This document shows positions 15,001 to 26,207 of a stretch of 64,000 nucleotides of DNA, piece after piece. The notes under the pieces were generated by a model that saw only the letters and a list, made by a program, of their open reading frames with translations, made no database searches and was not told where the DNA came from. This DNA is from Chaunax sp. Z400 (lineage: Eukaryota > Chordata > Actinopteri > Lophiiformes > Chaunacidae), in NCBI GenBank assembly GCA_037577475.1, contig CM075190.1:1778501-1842500 (forward strand), given 5' to 3'. Position numbers and translations under genes: made by a program. The first letter of the stretch is position 1. Every line of letters begins with the position of its first letter.

Positions 15001-18000
15001 CGTGGACATCACTGCATTAAATACAGACAGGATTCTGAAGTGGACATCACTGTATTAAAAACAGAAAGGATTCTGTAGTGGACATCACTCTATTAAAAAC
15101 AGACAGGATTCTGTAGTGGACTTCACTGTTTTAAAAACAGATAGGATTCTGAGGTGGACATGACTAGATTAAAAATGGACAGGATTCTGTAGTGGACATC
15201 ACTGCATTAAAAACACACAGGATTCTGTAGTGGACATCACTGCATTAAGTGTCTGTAGTGGACATCACTGTATCAAAAACAGACAGGATTCTGTAGTGGA
15301 CATCACTGCATTAAAAACAGACAGGATTCTGAGGTGGACATCGCTGCATTAAAAACAGACAGGATTCTGTAGTGGACATCACTGTATTAAAAACACACAG
15401 GATTCTGTAGTGGACATCACTGTATTAAAAACAGACAGGATTCTGTAGTCGACATGACTGCATTAAAAACAGACAGGATTCTGGAGTGGACATCACTGCG
15501 TTAAAAACAGACAGGTGTCTGTAGTGGACATCACTGTATTAAAAACAGACAGGATTCTGTAGTGGACATAACTGCATTAAAAACAGACAGGATTCTGGAG
15601 TGGACATCACTGCATTAAAAACAGACAGGTGTCTGTAGTGGACATCACTGTATTAAAAACAGGCAGGATTCTGTAGTGGATATCGCTGCATTAAACATAG
15701 ACAGGATTCTGTATTGGACATCGCTGCATTAAAAACAGAAAGGATTCTGTAGTGGACATCACTGTATTAAAACAGTAAGGATTCTGTAGTGGACATCACT
15801 GCATTGAAAACAGACAGGATTCTCTACGGGACATCACTGCATTAAAAACAGACAGGATTCTGAGTTGGACATCACTGCATTAAATACAGACAGGATTCTG
15901 AAGTGGACATCACTCTATTAAAAACAGACAGGATTCTGTAGTGGACTTCACTGTTTTAAAAAACAGATAGGATTCTGAGGTGGACATGACTAGATTAAAA
16001 ACGGACAGGATTCTGTAGTGGACATCACTGCATTAAAAACACACAGGATTCTGTAGTGGGCATCACTACATTAAGTGTCTGTAGTGGACATCACTGTATC
16101 AAAAACAGACAGGATTCTGTAGTGGACATCACTGCATTAAAAACAGACAGGATTCTGAGGTGGACATCGCTGCATTAAAAACAGACAAGATTATGTAGTG
16201 GACATCACTGTATTAAAAACACACAGGATTCTGTAGTGGACATCACTGTATTAAAAACAGACAGGATTCTGTAGTGGACATGACTGCATTAAAAACAGAC
16301 AGGATTCTGGAGTGGACATCACTGCATTTAAAACAGACAGGTGTCTGTAGTGGACATCACTGTATTAAAAACAGACAGGATTCTGTAGTGGACATAACTG
16401 CATTAAAAACAGACAGGATTCTCGAGTGGCCTCACTGCATTAAAAACAGACAGGATTCTGTAGTGGACAACACTGCATTAAAAACAGACAGGATTCTGTA
16501 GTGGACATCACTGTTTTGAAAACAGACAGGATTCTGTAGTGGACATCACTGCATTAAAAACACACAGGATTCTGTAGTGGACATCACTGCATTAAAAACA
16601 GACAGGCTTCTGTATTAGACATCACTGTTTTAAAAACAGACAGGATTCTGTAGTGGACATCACTGCATTAAAAACACACAGGATTCTGTAGTGGACATCA
16701 CTGCATTAAATACAGACAGGATTCTGTAGTGGACATAACTGCATTAAAAACAGACAGGATTCTGTAGTGGACAACACTGCATTAAAAACAGACAGGATTC
16801 TGGAGTGGACATCACTCCATTAAAAACAGACAGGTGTCTGTAGTGGACATCACTGTATTAAAAACAGGGAGGATTCTCTAGTGGATATCGCTGCATTAAA
16901 AATAGACAGGATTCTGTAGTGGACATCACTCTATTAAAAACAGACAGGATTCTGTAGTGGACTTCACTGTATTAAAACAGTAAGGATTCTGTAGTGGACA
17001 TCAGTGCATTGAAAACAGACAGGATTCTGTACTGGACATCACTGCATTAAAAACAGACAGGATTCTGGAGTGGACATCACTGCATTAAAAACAGAGAGGA
17101 TTCTGAGGTGGACATCACTGCATTAAATACAGACAGGATTCTGAAGTGGACAACACTGCATTAAAAACAGACAGGATTCTGTAGTGGACATCACTGTTTT
17201 GAAAACAGACAGGATTCTGTAGTGGACATCACTGCATTAAAAACACACAGGATTCTGGAGTGGACATCACTGCATTAAAAACAGACAGGCTTCTGTATTG
17301 GACATCACTGTTTTAAAAACAGACAGGACTCTATAGTGGACATCACTGCATTAAATACAGACAGGATTCTGTAGTGGACATAACTGCATTAAAAACAGAC
17401 AGGATTCTGTAGTGGACATCACTGCATTAAAAACAGACACGTGTCTGTAGTGGACATCACTGAATTAAAAACAGGGAGGATTCTGTAGTGGACATCACTG
17501 TTTTGAAAACAGACAGGATTCTGTAGTGGACATCACTGCATTAAAAACACACAGGATTCTGGAGTGGACATCACTGCATTAAAAACAGACAGGCTTCTGT
17601 ATTGGACATCACTGTTTTAAAAACAGACAGGACTCTATAGTGGACATCACTGCATTAAATACAGACAGGATTCTGTAGTGGACATAACTGCATTAAAAAC
17701 AGACAGGATTCTGTAGTGGACATCACTGCATTAAAAACAGACACGTGTCTGTAGTGGACATCACTGAATTAAAAACAGGGAGGATTCTCTAGTGGATATC
17801 GCTGCATTAAAAATAGACAGGATTCTGTATTGGACATCGCTGCATTAAAAACACACAGGATTCTGGAGTGGACATCACTGCATTAAAAACAGACAGGATT
17901 CTGGAGTGGACATCACTGCATTAAAAACAGAGAGGATTCTGAGGTGGACATCACTGCATTAAATACAGACAGGATTCTGTAGTGGACATCACTGTATTAA

Positions 18001-21000
18001 AAACAGAAAGGATTCTGTAGTGGACAACACTGCATTAAAAACAGACAGGATTCTGGAGTGGACATCACTGCATTAAAAACAGAGAGGATTCTGAGGTGGA
18101 CATCACTGCATTAAATACAGACAGGATTCTGTAGTGGACATCACTGTATTAAAAACAGAAAGGATTCTGTAGTGGACAACACTGCATTAAAAACAGACAG
18201 GATTCTGGAGTGGACATCACTGCATTAAAAACAGAAAGGATTCTGAAGTGGACCTCACGGCGCTAAAAACAGACAGGTGTCTGTAGTGGACATCACTGCA
18301 TTGAAAACAGACAGGAATCTGTACTGGACATCACTGGATTAAAAACAGACAGGATTCTCGAGTGGACATCACTGCATTAAAAACAGAGAGGATTCTGACG
18401 TGGACATCACTGCATTAAATACAGACAGGATTCTGAAGTGGACATCACTGTATTAAAAACAGAAAGGATTCTGTAGTGGACATCACTCTATTAAAAACAG
18501 ACAGGATTCTGTAGTGGACTTCACTGTTTTAAAAACAGATAGGATTCTGAGGTGGACATGACTAGATTAAAAATGGACAGGATTCTGTCGTGGACATCAC
18601 TGCATTAAAAACACACAGGATTCAGTAGTGGACATCACTGCATTAAGTGTCTGTAGTGGACATCACTGTATCAAAAACAGACAGGATTCTGTAGTGGACA
18701 TCACTGCATTAAAAACAGACAGGATTCTGAGGTGGACATCGCTGCATTAAAAACAGACAGGATTCTGTAGTGGACATCACTGTATTAAAAACACACAGGA
18801 TTCTGTAGTGGACATCACTGTATTAAAAACAGACAGGATTCTGTAGTCGACATGACTGCATTAAAAACAGACAGGATTCTGGAGTGGACATCACTGCGTT
18901 AAAAACAGACAGGTGTCTGTAGTGGACATCACTGTATTAAAAACAGACAGGATTCTGTAGTGGACATAACTGCATTAAAAACAGACAGGATTCTGCAGTG
19001 GACATCACTGCATTAAAAACAGACACGTGTCTGTAGTGGACATCACTGTATTAAAAACAGGCAGGATTCTCTAGTGGATATCGCTGCATTAAACATAGAC
19101 AGGATTCTGTATTCGACATCGCTGCATTAAAAACAGAAAGGATTCTGTAGTGGACATCACTGTATTAAAACAGACAGGATTCTGAGTCGGACATCACTGC
19201 ATTAAATACAGACAGGATTCTGAAGTGGACATCACTCTATTAAAAACAGACAGGATTCTGTAGTGGACTTCACTGTTTTAAAAAACAGATAGGATTCTGA
19301 GGTGGACATGACTAGATTAAAAACGGACAGGATTCTGTAGTGGACATCACTGCATTAAAAACACACAGGATTCTGTAGTGGGCATCACTACATTAAGTGT
19401 CTGTAGTGGACATCACTGTATCAAAAACAGACAGGATTCTGTAGTGGACATCACTGCATTAAAAACAGACAGGATTCTGAGGTGGACATCGCTGCATTAA
19501 AAACAGACAAGATTATGTAGTGGACATCACTGTATTAAAAACACACAGGATTCTGTAGTGGACATCACTGTATTAAAAACAGACAGGATTCTGTAGTGGA
19601 CATGACTGCATTAAAAACAGACAGGATTCTGGAGTGGACATCACTGCATTTAAAACAGACAGGTGTCTGTAGTGGACATCACTGTATTAAAAACAGAAAG
19701 GATTCTGTAGTGGACATAACTGCATTAAAAACAGACAGGATTCTCGAGTGGCCTCACTGCATTAAAAACAGACAGGATTCTGTAGTGGACAACACTGCAT
19801 TAGAAACAGACAGGATTCTGTAGTGGACATCACTGTTTTGAAAACAGACAGGATTCTGTAGTGGACATCACTGCATTAAAAACACACAGGATTCTGTAGT
19901 GGACATCACTGCATTAAAAACAGACAGGCTTCTGTATTAGACATCACTGTTTTAAAAACAGACAGGATTCTGTAGTGGACATCACTGCATTAAAAACACA
20001 CAGGATTCTGTAGTGGACATCACTGCATTAAATACAGACAGGATTCTGTAGTGGACATAACTGCATTAAAAACAGACAGGATTCTGTAGTGGACAACACT
20101 GCATTAAAAACAGACAGGATTCTGGAGTGGACATCACTCCATTAAAAACAGACAGGTGTCTGTAGTGGACATCACTGTATTAAAAACAGGGAGGATTCTC
20201 TAGTGGATATCGCTGCATTAAAAATAGACAGGATTCTGTAGTGGACATCACTCTATTAAAAACAGACAGGATTCTGTAGTGGACTTCACTGTATTAAAAC
20301 AGTAAGGATTCTGTAGTGGACATCAGTGCATTGAAAACAGACAGGATTCTGTACTGGACATCACTGCATTAAAAACAGACAGGATTCTGGAGTGGACATC
20401 ACTGCATTAAAAACAGAGAGGATTCTGAGGTGGACATCACTGCATTAAATACAGACAGGATTCTGAAGTGGACAACACTGCATTAAAAACAGACAGGATT
20501 CTGTAGTGGACATCACTGTTTTGAAAACAGACAGGATTCTGTAGTGGACATCACTGCATTAAAAACACACAGGATTCTGGAGTGGACATCACTGCATTAA
20601 AAACAGACAGGCTTCTGTATTGGACATCACTGTTTTAAAAACAGACAGGATTCTGTAGTGGACATCACTGCATTAAATACAGACAGGATTCTGTAGTGGA
20701 CATAACTGCATTAAAAACAGACAGGATTCTGTAGTGGACATCACTGCATTAAAAACAGACACGTGTCTGTAGTGGACATCACTGAATTAAAAACAGGGAG
20801 GATTCTCTAGTGGATATCGCTGCATTAAAAATAGACAGGATTCTGTATTGGACATCGCTGCATTAAAAACAGACAGGATTCTGGAGTGGACATCACTGCA
20901 TTAAAAACAGACAGGATTCTGGAGTGGACATCACTGCATTAAAAACAGAGAGGATTCTGAGGTGGACATCACTGCATTAAATACAGACAGGATTCTGTAG

Positions 21001-21339
21001 TGGACATCACTGTATTAAAAACAGAAAGGATTCTGTAGTGGACAACACTGCATTAAAAACAGACAGGATTCTGGAGTGGACATCACTGCATTAAAAACAG
21101 AGAGGATTCTGAGGTGGACATCACTGCATTAAATACAGACAGGATTCTGTAGTGGACATCACTGTATTAAAAACAGAAAGGATTCTGTAGTGGACAACAC
21201 TGCATTAAAAACAGACAGGATTCTGTTGTGGACATCACTGCATTAAAAACAGACAGGATTCTGTAGTGGACATCACTGCATGAAAAACAGACAGGATTCT
21301 GTAGTGGACATCACTGCATTCAAAACAGACAGGATTCTG
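1..21339. repeat. 38-bp satellite/minisatellite array, about 21 kb, open at the left edge
   Basis: The stretch is a head-to-tail array of a 38-bp unit whose core reads GGACATCACTGCATTAAA followed by AACAGACAGGATTCTGTAGT. At 38 bp per unit this is roughly 550 copies. A recurrent shorter unit of 28 bp, in which CATTAAGTGTCTG replaces the longer middle, is interspersed. Common variants are GAGGTGGACATCGCTG, GGAGTGG, GGATTGG and CACTGTATT. Units differ from each other by a few bases, so the array is old enough to have diverged, yet long blocks are copied nearly intact. There are no unique spacers and no believable gene. The array starts before position 1 and stops abruptly at the Tc1-like relic. 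The 38-bp period shifts the reading frame each unit, so the short open frames inside it are by-products. I do not recognise the unit as a named satellite. Confidence 0.97.
14900..21250. repeat. Two copies of a block of about 3.3 kb inside the 38-bp array
   Basis: Variant-unit strings recur in the same order at a nearly fixed distance. The CACTCTATT/GACTTCACTG/TGACTAGATT string near 15,023-15,182 returns near 18,421-18,580 (offset 3,398). The string at 16,274 returns at 19,596 (offset 3,322). The ACACGTGTCTG unit at 17,741 returns at 20,759 (offset 3,018). The offset drops are multiples of 38: 76 and 304. The block was therefore duplicated as a unit and the copies then gained or lost whole monomers. 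Confidence 0.85.
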
Positions 21340-22275
21340 TAGTACACATCAATACATGGACTCAGGAACACTTCTTCTAAAAGACCTTGCCTGTGAACAC
21401 AGTTCATCACTGCATCCACAAATGACAGCTGAAACTCTACCATGCAAAGAGGAAACCGTATACAAACCAGGTCCAGAAATGCCCCGCCTACACTGGGCCT
21501 GAGCTCATTTAAGATGGACTGAGGTGAAGTGGAAAACTGTCCTGTGGTCTGACGAGTCAACATTTGAAATTCTTTTTGGAAATCATGGACGTCCTCCAGG
21601 CTAAAGAGGAGAGGGACCATCTTGTTATCAGCACACAGTTCAAAAGCCAGCATCTGTGATGGTATGGGGGTGCATTAGTGCTCATGGCATGGGTAACCTG
21701 CACAACTATGAAGGCACCATTAATGCTGAACCATATAAACAGGTTTTGGAGCAACATATGCTGCCAAGTAGACAACGTCTTTTTCTGGAAGGCCTTGTGT
21801 ATTTCAGCAAGACAATGTCAAACCACATTCTGCAGGTATTACAGCAGCATGGCTCCGTAGTAAAAGAGTCCGGTGCTAAACTGACCTGCCTGCAGTCCAG
21901 ACTTGTCACCCGTTGGAAATGTTTGGAGCATTATGAAACATAAAATAGGACAAAGGAGACCCCGAAATCCTATATCAGACAAGAATAGAAAACATTCCAC
22001 TTTAAAATGACATCAGCTGGTCTCCTCAGTTCCCAAATGCTGACAGAGTATTGTTAAAAGAAGAGGTGATGCAACACAGAGGTAAACATGACCCTGTCCA
22101 ACTTTATGGCAACATGTTGCTGGCATCAAATTCTAAATGAGGATATCATTTTCAAAAACAATTAAAGTTTTCTGTTGCAACATTTGAAATGTTGTCTTTG
22201 TGATATTTTCAATTACATATGGGGTTTAATGATTTACAAATCAATGCAGTTTTTATTTACATTTTATACATTTTA
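21340..22275 (+). mobile_element. Tc1/mariner-type transposon relic
   Basis: The text matches, in order, the widespread fish Tc1-type transposase gene and its 3' flank. Seen in the DNA are an ATGGACTCAGGAACACTTC start, a stretch encoding WKTVLW-SDEST-like sequence near 21,530, the MVWGCISAHGMGNL segment at 21,656-21,700, an EQHMLP segment near 21,750, and a block equivalent to CQQDNA...H near 21,800. The usual PDL-P-EN motif is damaged around 21,890-21,920. A 3' tail follows with the AACATGTTGC and ATTTACATTTTATAC pieces. Several frameshifts break the coding sequence, so no active transposase is made. It sits exactly at the end of the 38-bp array. I cannot see inverted ends; the left one would lie in or beyond the array junction. 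Confidence 0.8.
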
Positions 22276-22728
22276 TTTACCTTACTTTTTGGAAAAGGGT
22301 TTGTATTATTTGGGCAGTTTCAGCGCTTTTGCTCTATGCCTGTCTGAAAGTGGTTAGAGAGAGGGAAGGAGAGAAAGAGAAATTAATAAAACCAAAAGAA
22401 AAGCCCTCTCTACAATGTCAAAGAAAGTGAACACTTTGTCTAAATCAACTCCAAAATTGAACGGGTTCTTCCCTTTTATATGCCCAAACCCTCTCACCAA
22501 GTCTCAAGACAATCAATCCAAAGGTTTAGCACAACCCTGCTAACAGCACATAGCCCCCTTACCCTCCTGAAAAAAGCCCAGTCTGCAATGTTATAGAAAG
22601 TGAAACTGAATTCCTGACTCTGCCTTGATCCAGACCCACTCCAAAATAAAGAATACACTTCCTGACAACAGACAAGCAGATAGTCAAACCAACAAAATAT
22701 CATACTCATACGTGTTTGAACACACCAC
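22276..22728. other. Upstream intergenic stretch, nothing coding seen
   Basis: AT-rich sequence between the Tc1 relic and the promoter region. No conserved coding frame or repeat is evident. A TACGTG hexamer at 22,709-22,714 fits the RCGTG core of a hypoxia response element, which the VEGFA promoter of mammals uses, but such a short match is weak evidence. Confidence 0.5.
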
Positions 22729-22755
22729 CACACACACACACACACACACACACAA
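22729..22755. repeat. (CA)n microsatellite
   Basis: About 13 CA dinucleotides, just upstream of the inverted CCAAT box and GC box of the VEGF gene. Confidence 0.95.
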
Positions 22756-22769
22756 ACGTATTAACATAC

Positions 22770-22860
22770 TCTGCCATTGGCTCCTCGCCGCCGCCCCGCC
22801 TCTAGTAACCAGCCTGACGCACTCTAGTGCCCAGCCACCTTAAAGAACGCATGAACTACA
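22770..22860 (+). promoter_or_regulatory. Probable core promoter region of the vegfa gene
   Basis: An inverted CCAAT box (CCATTGG, 22,774-22,780) is followed by a GC box in reverse orientation (CCGCCCCGCC, 22,791-22,800). This GC-rich patch stands out from the AT-rich surroundings. Mammalian VEGFA is driven from GC boxes (Sp1) without a strong TATA, so the layout fits. No transcription start can be fixed from sequence alone; a TTATAGAG string near 22,944 is an alternative TATA-like element. The position about 600-660 bases before the start codon is consistent with the long 5' leader known for VEGFA genes. Confidence 0.45.
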
Positions 22861-23436
22861 ACAGCCGCCTCAGAGAGGAGGGGACAGATCGCGAGACAGG
22901 CCGTTACTGGGGGTAAGCCGCTGTCGGTGACCCTCTCAAGAACTTTATAGAGAAGCGAAGCCGAGTTCAGTACAGGGACGTACACTAAATAAGAAACACA
23001 AGGAGGGGCCGCAGGAGAGGATCACTTCATACCTGCTAACAGAGCTGGATGTGTCCACACACAGACACACACAGTCAAGTAGTGGGATCACTTAGCATAA
23101 GGAGGACACCGGTGCGTAAAGTTGGCGACTTGACTCTGTGATCATTCTAACTGGGTTTTAGTGGATTGCTCCTCGTGAGGTCCCGGCTCCAGCGTGGATT
23201 TTAGAACCGACCATCGTGTCTTTGTCTGTGCGTGAACGCGGCTCGTTGGATGGGATGGTTTCCAGCAGAGTGTTGCTGGGAGACACTGTGAACGTGTCAC
23301 ATGTGTATGGGAGATATGGATTTGCTTTTGCTGTAGCGAACAATTACATAATTCATTTTATTTAATTTTTTAATTAGATAATTTTTAGTTCTCAAACGGC
23401 CACAGATATTTCAAGACTCAGTGTGGAATTACAACC
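22861..23436 (+). other. Probable vegfa 5' untranslated region
   Basis: The sequence runs from the GC-rich promoter patch to the start codon with moderate GC content until about 23,340, then an AT-rich stretch of about 90 bases. There are upstream ATGs, for example in the 23,250-23,330 region, so short upstream frames are possible. The exact 5' end and any intron within the leader cannot be seen. Confidence 0.45.
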
Positions 23437-23502
23437 ATGAACTTTGTTTTCAGTTTGGTACAAATCCTTTTGGCAGCGGTTCTTAACTCATCCACTGTAA
23501 AG
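23437..23502 (+). CDS. vegfa: VEGF-A coding exon 1 (signal peptide)
   Basis: Encodes 22 residues beginning MNFVFSLVQILLAAV, a classic secretory signal with a hydrophobic core. The start is in ACAACCATGA, a fair initiation context, and the MNF start is shared with VEGFA of other vertebrates. The exon ends on a full codon (AAG) before a strong donor GTGAGT at 23,503. No other ATG in frame close by would give a better signal peptide. Confidence 0.93.
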
Positions 23503-25123
23503 GTGAGTCTTTGACTTTACATGCATTGTTATTATGAATGAATAATAATAAGACAGTCATCTATTCTCTCCCACACATATCTTTAAAGGTAAACAGCTTC
23601 CTCTGTCCTCTTCTATTTTCATTGTCCAAAGAAAGCGGTATGCTCAAATCCATTGTGATTAAACATACAGGGAACATATTGGCCAAATATTTATTATCAA
23701 CATACGTCTAATTTTGAGGACATTTTTAGTCTTTATCCAAAGGGTTTCGTTTTCTGTCAGTTTAAACCTCAGTACGTGCCCTTCTTTATTTGTTATACCA
23801 CAAAGTCATTTTAAAATCATTTAAGATTTGTGAGTTCCTGCTTGATAAAATACCTAACCTTTCAGTTTTGATTCTCGTTTAATTTGACATACATGTTGTA
23901 CTTATGATTTAATTGAAATGAAATTTAATCGAAATGAGGTTTGCTCCTCCTTGGTCACGGCCTTCCAAACTGGGCGTAATGGAAAGTAGGAGTAAATTAA
24001 GTTTGAGAGTTTGATAAAATGAATGTTGGTCAGACTCCCCCAAGCTTTGCTTGTACTTATTCAAGTACCGCCTGAACAATATTTCCAGACAATGTGAATT
24101 AAACTGCGAGATTTCTGAATGGAATTCTTCCAGGCTCGTCTTCATGAAAGCGAAGCGTGTCGTTATTCTCTCTGAGTTCTATGAGCTACTCCGCCGCGGG
24201 CTTTAGTCCCATCCAGTTTTGTTCTCACGCTGGTGGAGCGCGTGGGAGATGAGACCCGGTTTCTGCTGCTCCGCCCTGCTGGATGCCCATCTCGTTCCCA
24301 CACAGCGCGACCCGCTTTCTCACGCAATATCTGCGCCTGTTACAGCAGCGACTTAAGGTGAAGGAGATCTGAGAGTAGCACATTCGTCACGTCATATTTT
24401 TATGATGTAAACCAAGTCTGTGTGGTCTTTCACAATAAAATGAATCCACATTCAAGCAGTTTGATGAATTGGGCTGAATCATTTGAAATGATTGATTTTC
24501 CTGTAGAGATGTTGAAATTTTAAGTGACGTGTTTAGAGTATTACACCACTATTTTGATATACATGATCCGTAATGGCCAGTTAGTTGTTTTGTCTATTTC
24601 TGTGACTCTTGTTGTAATCTTCACATCGAAATATGGAGTTAAATCAGTATGAGCAGAATTATCATTGTGCAGAATTTCCATTTGATTTGTATTATCATTT
24701 AGTTACCAATCATTACATTGAACAGTACATTGGCTTCAGTGCTTTAATTGTGAAAGGTAGGGTAAATCCGCCTTGCTCCTCAGCTACTGGTTTGTATCTT
24801 GAGAGAGCTGATGCCTCTGACTGTAGTTGTTAACATGTAGAGAGAATGAGTGAGTAAATCCTTTAACAACCCAAACTTTCCTGTTTGACTTTAAACAGAA
24901 TTATAGCTCATGTAACAGTAAGAAGTGTCATCAGTCGCTGCCCTGTGGATCATCTTTCATTGACTGTCAAATGAAAATAACCGTTTTCTTTACTTTCATA
25001 TACTACTTTAAAAGCTAGCAAGATGAGATGTTTTATTTGCTAGGTGATAATATTTTTATAGAGGCAGTGCTGCATGTGGTTGAAAACTAACGTACTGTAT
25101 CGTCTAATGTATATCTCTTTCAG
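23503..25123 (+). other. vegfa intron 1 (1,621 bp)
   Basis: GTGAGT donor and a TTTCAG acceptor. A GC-richer patch lies at 24,180-24,320. No repeat or coding sequence is recognised in it. Confidence 0.8.
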
Positions 25124-25166
25124 ACTGCCAGCATCAACAAGGGAGTGGACAAGAGTAAAAATGAGG
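25124..25166 (+). CDS. vegfa: VEGF-A coding exon 2
   Basis: A 43-base exon giving TASINKGVDKSKNE plus the first base of a Val codon. It is preceded by TCTCTTTCAG and followed by GTAAGT. It codes the short variable linker between signal peptide and growth-factor domain, as in VEGFA genes generally. The start in phase 0 and end in phase 1 match the flanking exons exactly. Confidence 0.93.
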
Positions 25167-25192
25167 GTAAGTTTTCTAACAGAGCTGTCTAA

Positions 25193-25376
25193 ATATGTAT
25201 AGTTATATGTTAGCTATATATTCTAATATGTATAGTTATATGTTAGCTATATGTTCTAATATGTATTGTTATATGTTAGCTATATGTTCTAATATGTATT
25301 GTTATATGTTAGCTATATGTTCTAATATGTATTGTTATATGTTAGCTATGTGTTCTAATATGTATTGTTATATGAA
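25193..25376 (+). repeat. 33-bp AT-rich minisatellite in intron 2
   Basis: Five to six copies of a 33-bp unit built on GTTATATGTTAGCTATAT and TCTAATATGTATT lie right after exon 2. Because 33 is a multiple of three it stays open in one frame, but the peptide is only an 11-residue Tyr/Met-rich repeat and not a gene. Confidence 0.9.
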
Positions 25377-25395
25377 TAAATATTATTATATGTTA

Positions 25396-25550
25396 TATAA
25401 AAAGAGGTTGCCCTTCAACAATGGAATTCTTAGTGGAGTGCTAAACCTAAAATCCAGTGAGCTTATTCAAAAAAAGAGTGGACAAGGTAGCACATCTCTA
25501 GTCTTCAAGTCAAGGAGGACAAAATACTCACATTTCACTTATTTATTTGG
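25396..25550. repeat. Dispersed repeat, sister copy at 60,992-61,146
   Basis: The segment from AAGAGGTTGCCCTTCAAC to ATTTCACTTATTTATTT is closely matched at 60,992-61,146, including the TCTTCAAGTCAAGGAGGAC core. I do not recognise the family. In this copy it runs directly into a Tc1-family fragment; the other copy does not. Confidence 0.8.
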
Positions 25551-25570
25551 CTCATCACAACTAACAAACG

Positions 25571-26190
25571 CATGAAGGTCATGCCTGATTGCTGTATCCT
25601 GGGAATGACGTGTGGACCTAGAACTGTATATCGGTGACGGATGGCCGTGAATCTGGACAAGTTCTGATCATCATCCATTAGCAGTGCCCCCCCACATCAT
25701 GACACCACCACTAAACAATCTACTTCCTGGACATATGCGGCAGAATAGTGGTCTCCGTGGCGATGGTACAAACACCAACGACCACCAGCTGTGTACAAGT
25801 TAAATCCAGACTTGTCACTAAATGTGATTTCCGTCCACTTTGCAATCAGCCATAACATCTGGAACATCTGTGCTGCACGTGTCTGCAGAGTTTAGACCAT
25901 AGCATCACAACTGCCTGCTCACACAAGTTCTTTCAGGAATCGTGACATCATCAGTTGTTTCAGTAGGACATTAATTAGACCCGATAAATTATCGCACCAA
26001 TGCACCAATGACTGTTATTTCTATGTTATGACTAAATGATGGTTATTCATGATTTAACATGTTTTGGTTGTGGTTACCTAAAAAAGTCTATTCAGTGAAT
26101 CACATGATTGTTTGTTTCAGTAGATTAGGGCTAGTGAATAGAAATTACAGGGTTTTTAAAAAGATATGTTTCCACTGTTGCTCAGTATAT
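25571..26190 (-). mobile_element. Tc1-type transposon fragment, family with GTTGCTCAG end
   Basis: The CATGAAGGTCATGCCTGAT to CCCACATCATGACA part matches the 46.4-47.1 kb element. Read on the minus strand it is an internal part of a Tc1 transposase gene. Its right end, GTTGCTCAGTATAT at 26,177-26,190, is the same 14-mer as the right inverted end of the 46.4-47.1 kb element. The left part is missing and replaced by an unrelated dispersed repeat. The reading frame is broken. Confidence 0.75.
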
Positions 26191-26207
26191 ATATATATAT
26201 ATATATA
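26186..26207. repeat. (TA)n run joining two Tc1 elements
   Basis: Eleven TA dinucleotides lie between the right end of the first Tc1 fragment and the left end of the second. Tc1 elements insert at TA, so the run is a natural shared target. Confidence 0.9.

Noticed and set aside
1..21339. Direct-repeat array that could recall a CRISPR or a repetitive protein gene, with open frames such as 686-877 (-), 3,429-3,653 (+) and 16,274-16,501 (+)
   Set aside because: There are no unique spacers, and the 38-bp period is not a multiple of three, so frames rotate every unit. The peptides are just translated repeat text with no start context or splice signals.
25195..25575. Plus-strand Tyr/Met-rich 126-codon frame after vegfa exon 2
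   Set aside because: It is the 33-bp minisatellite, followed by a dispersed repeat.
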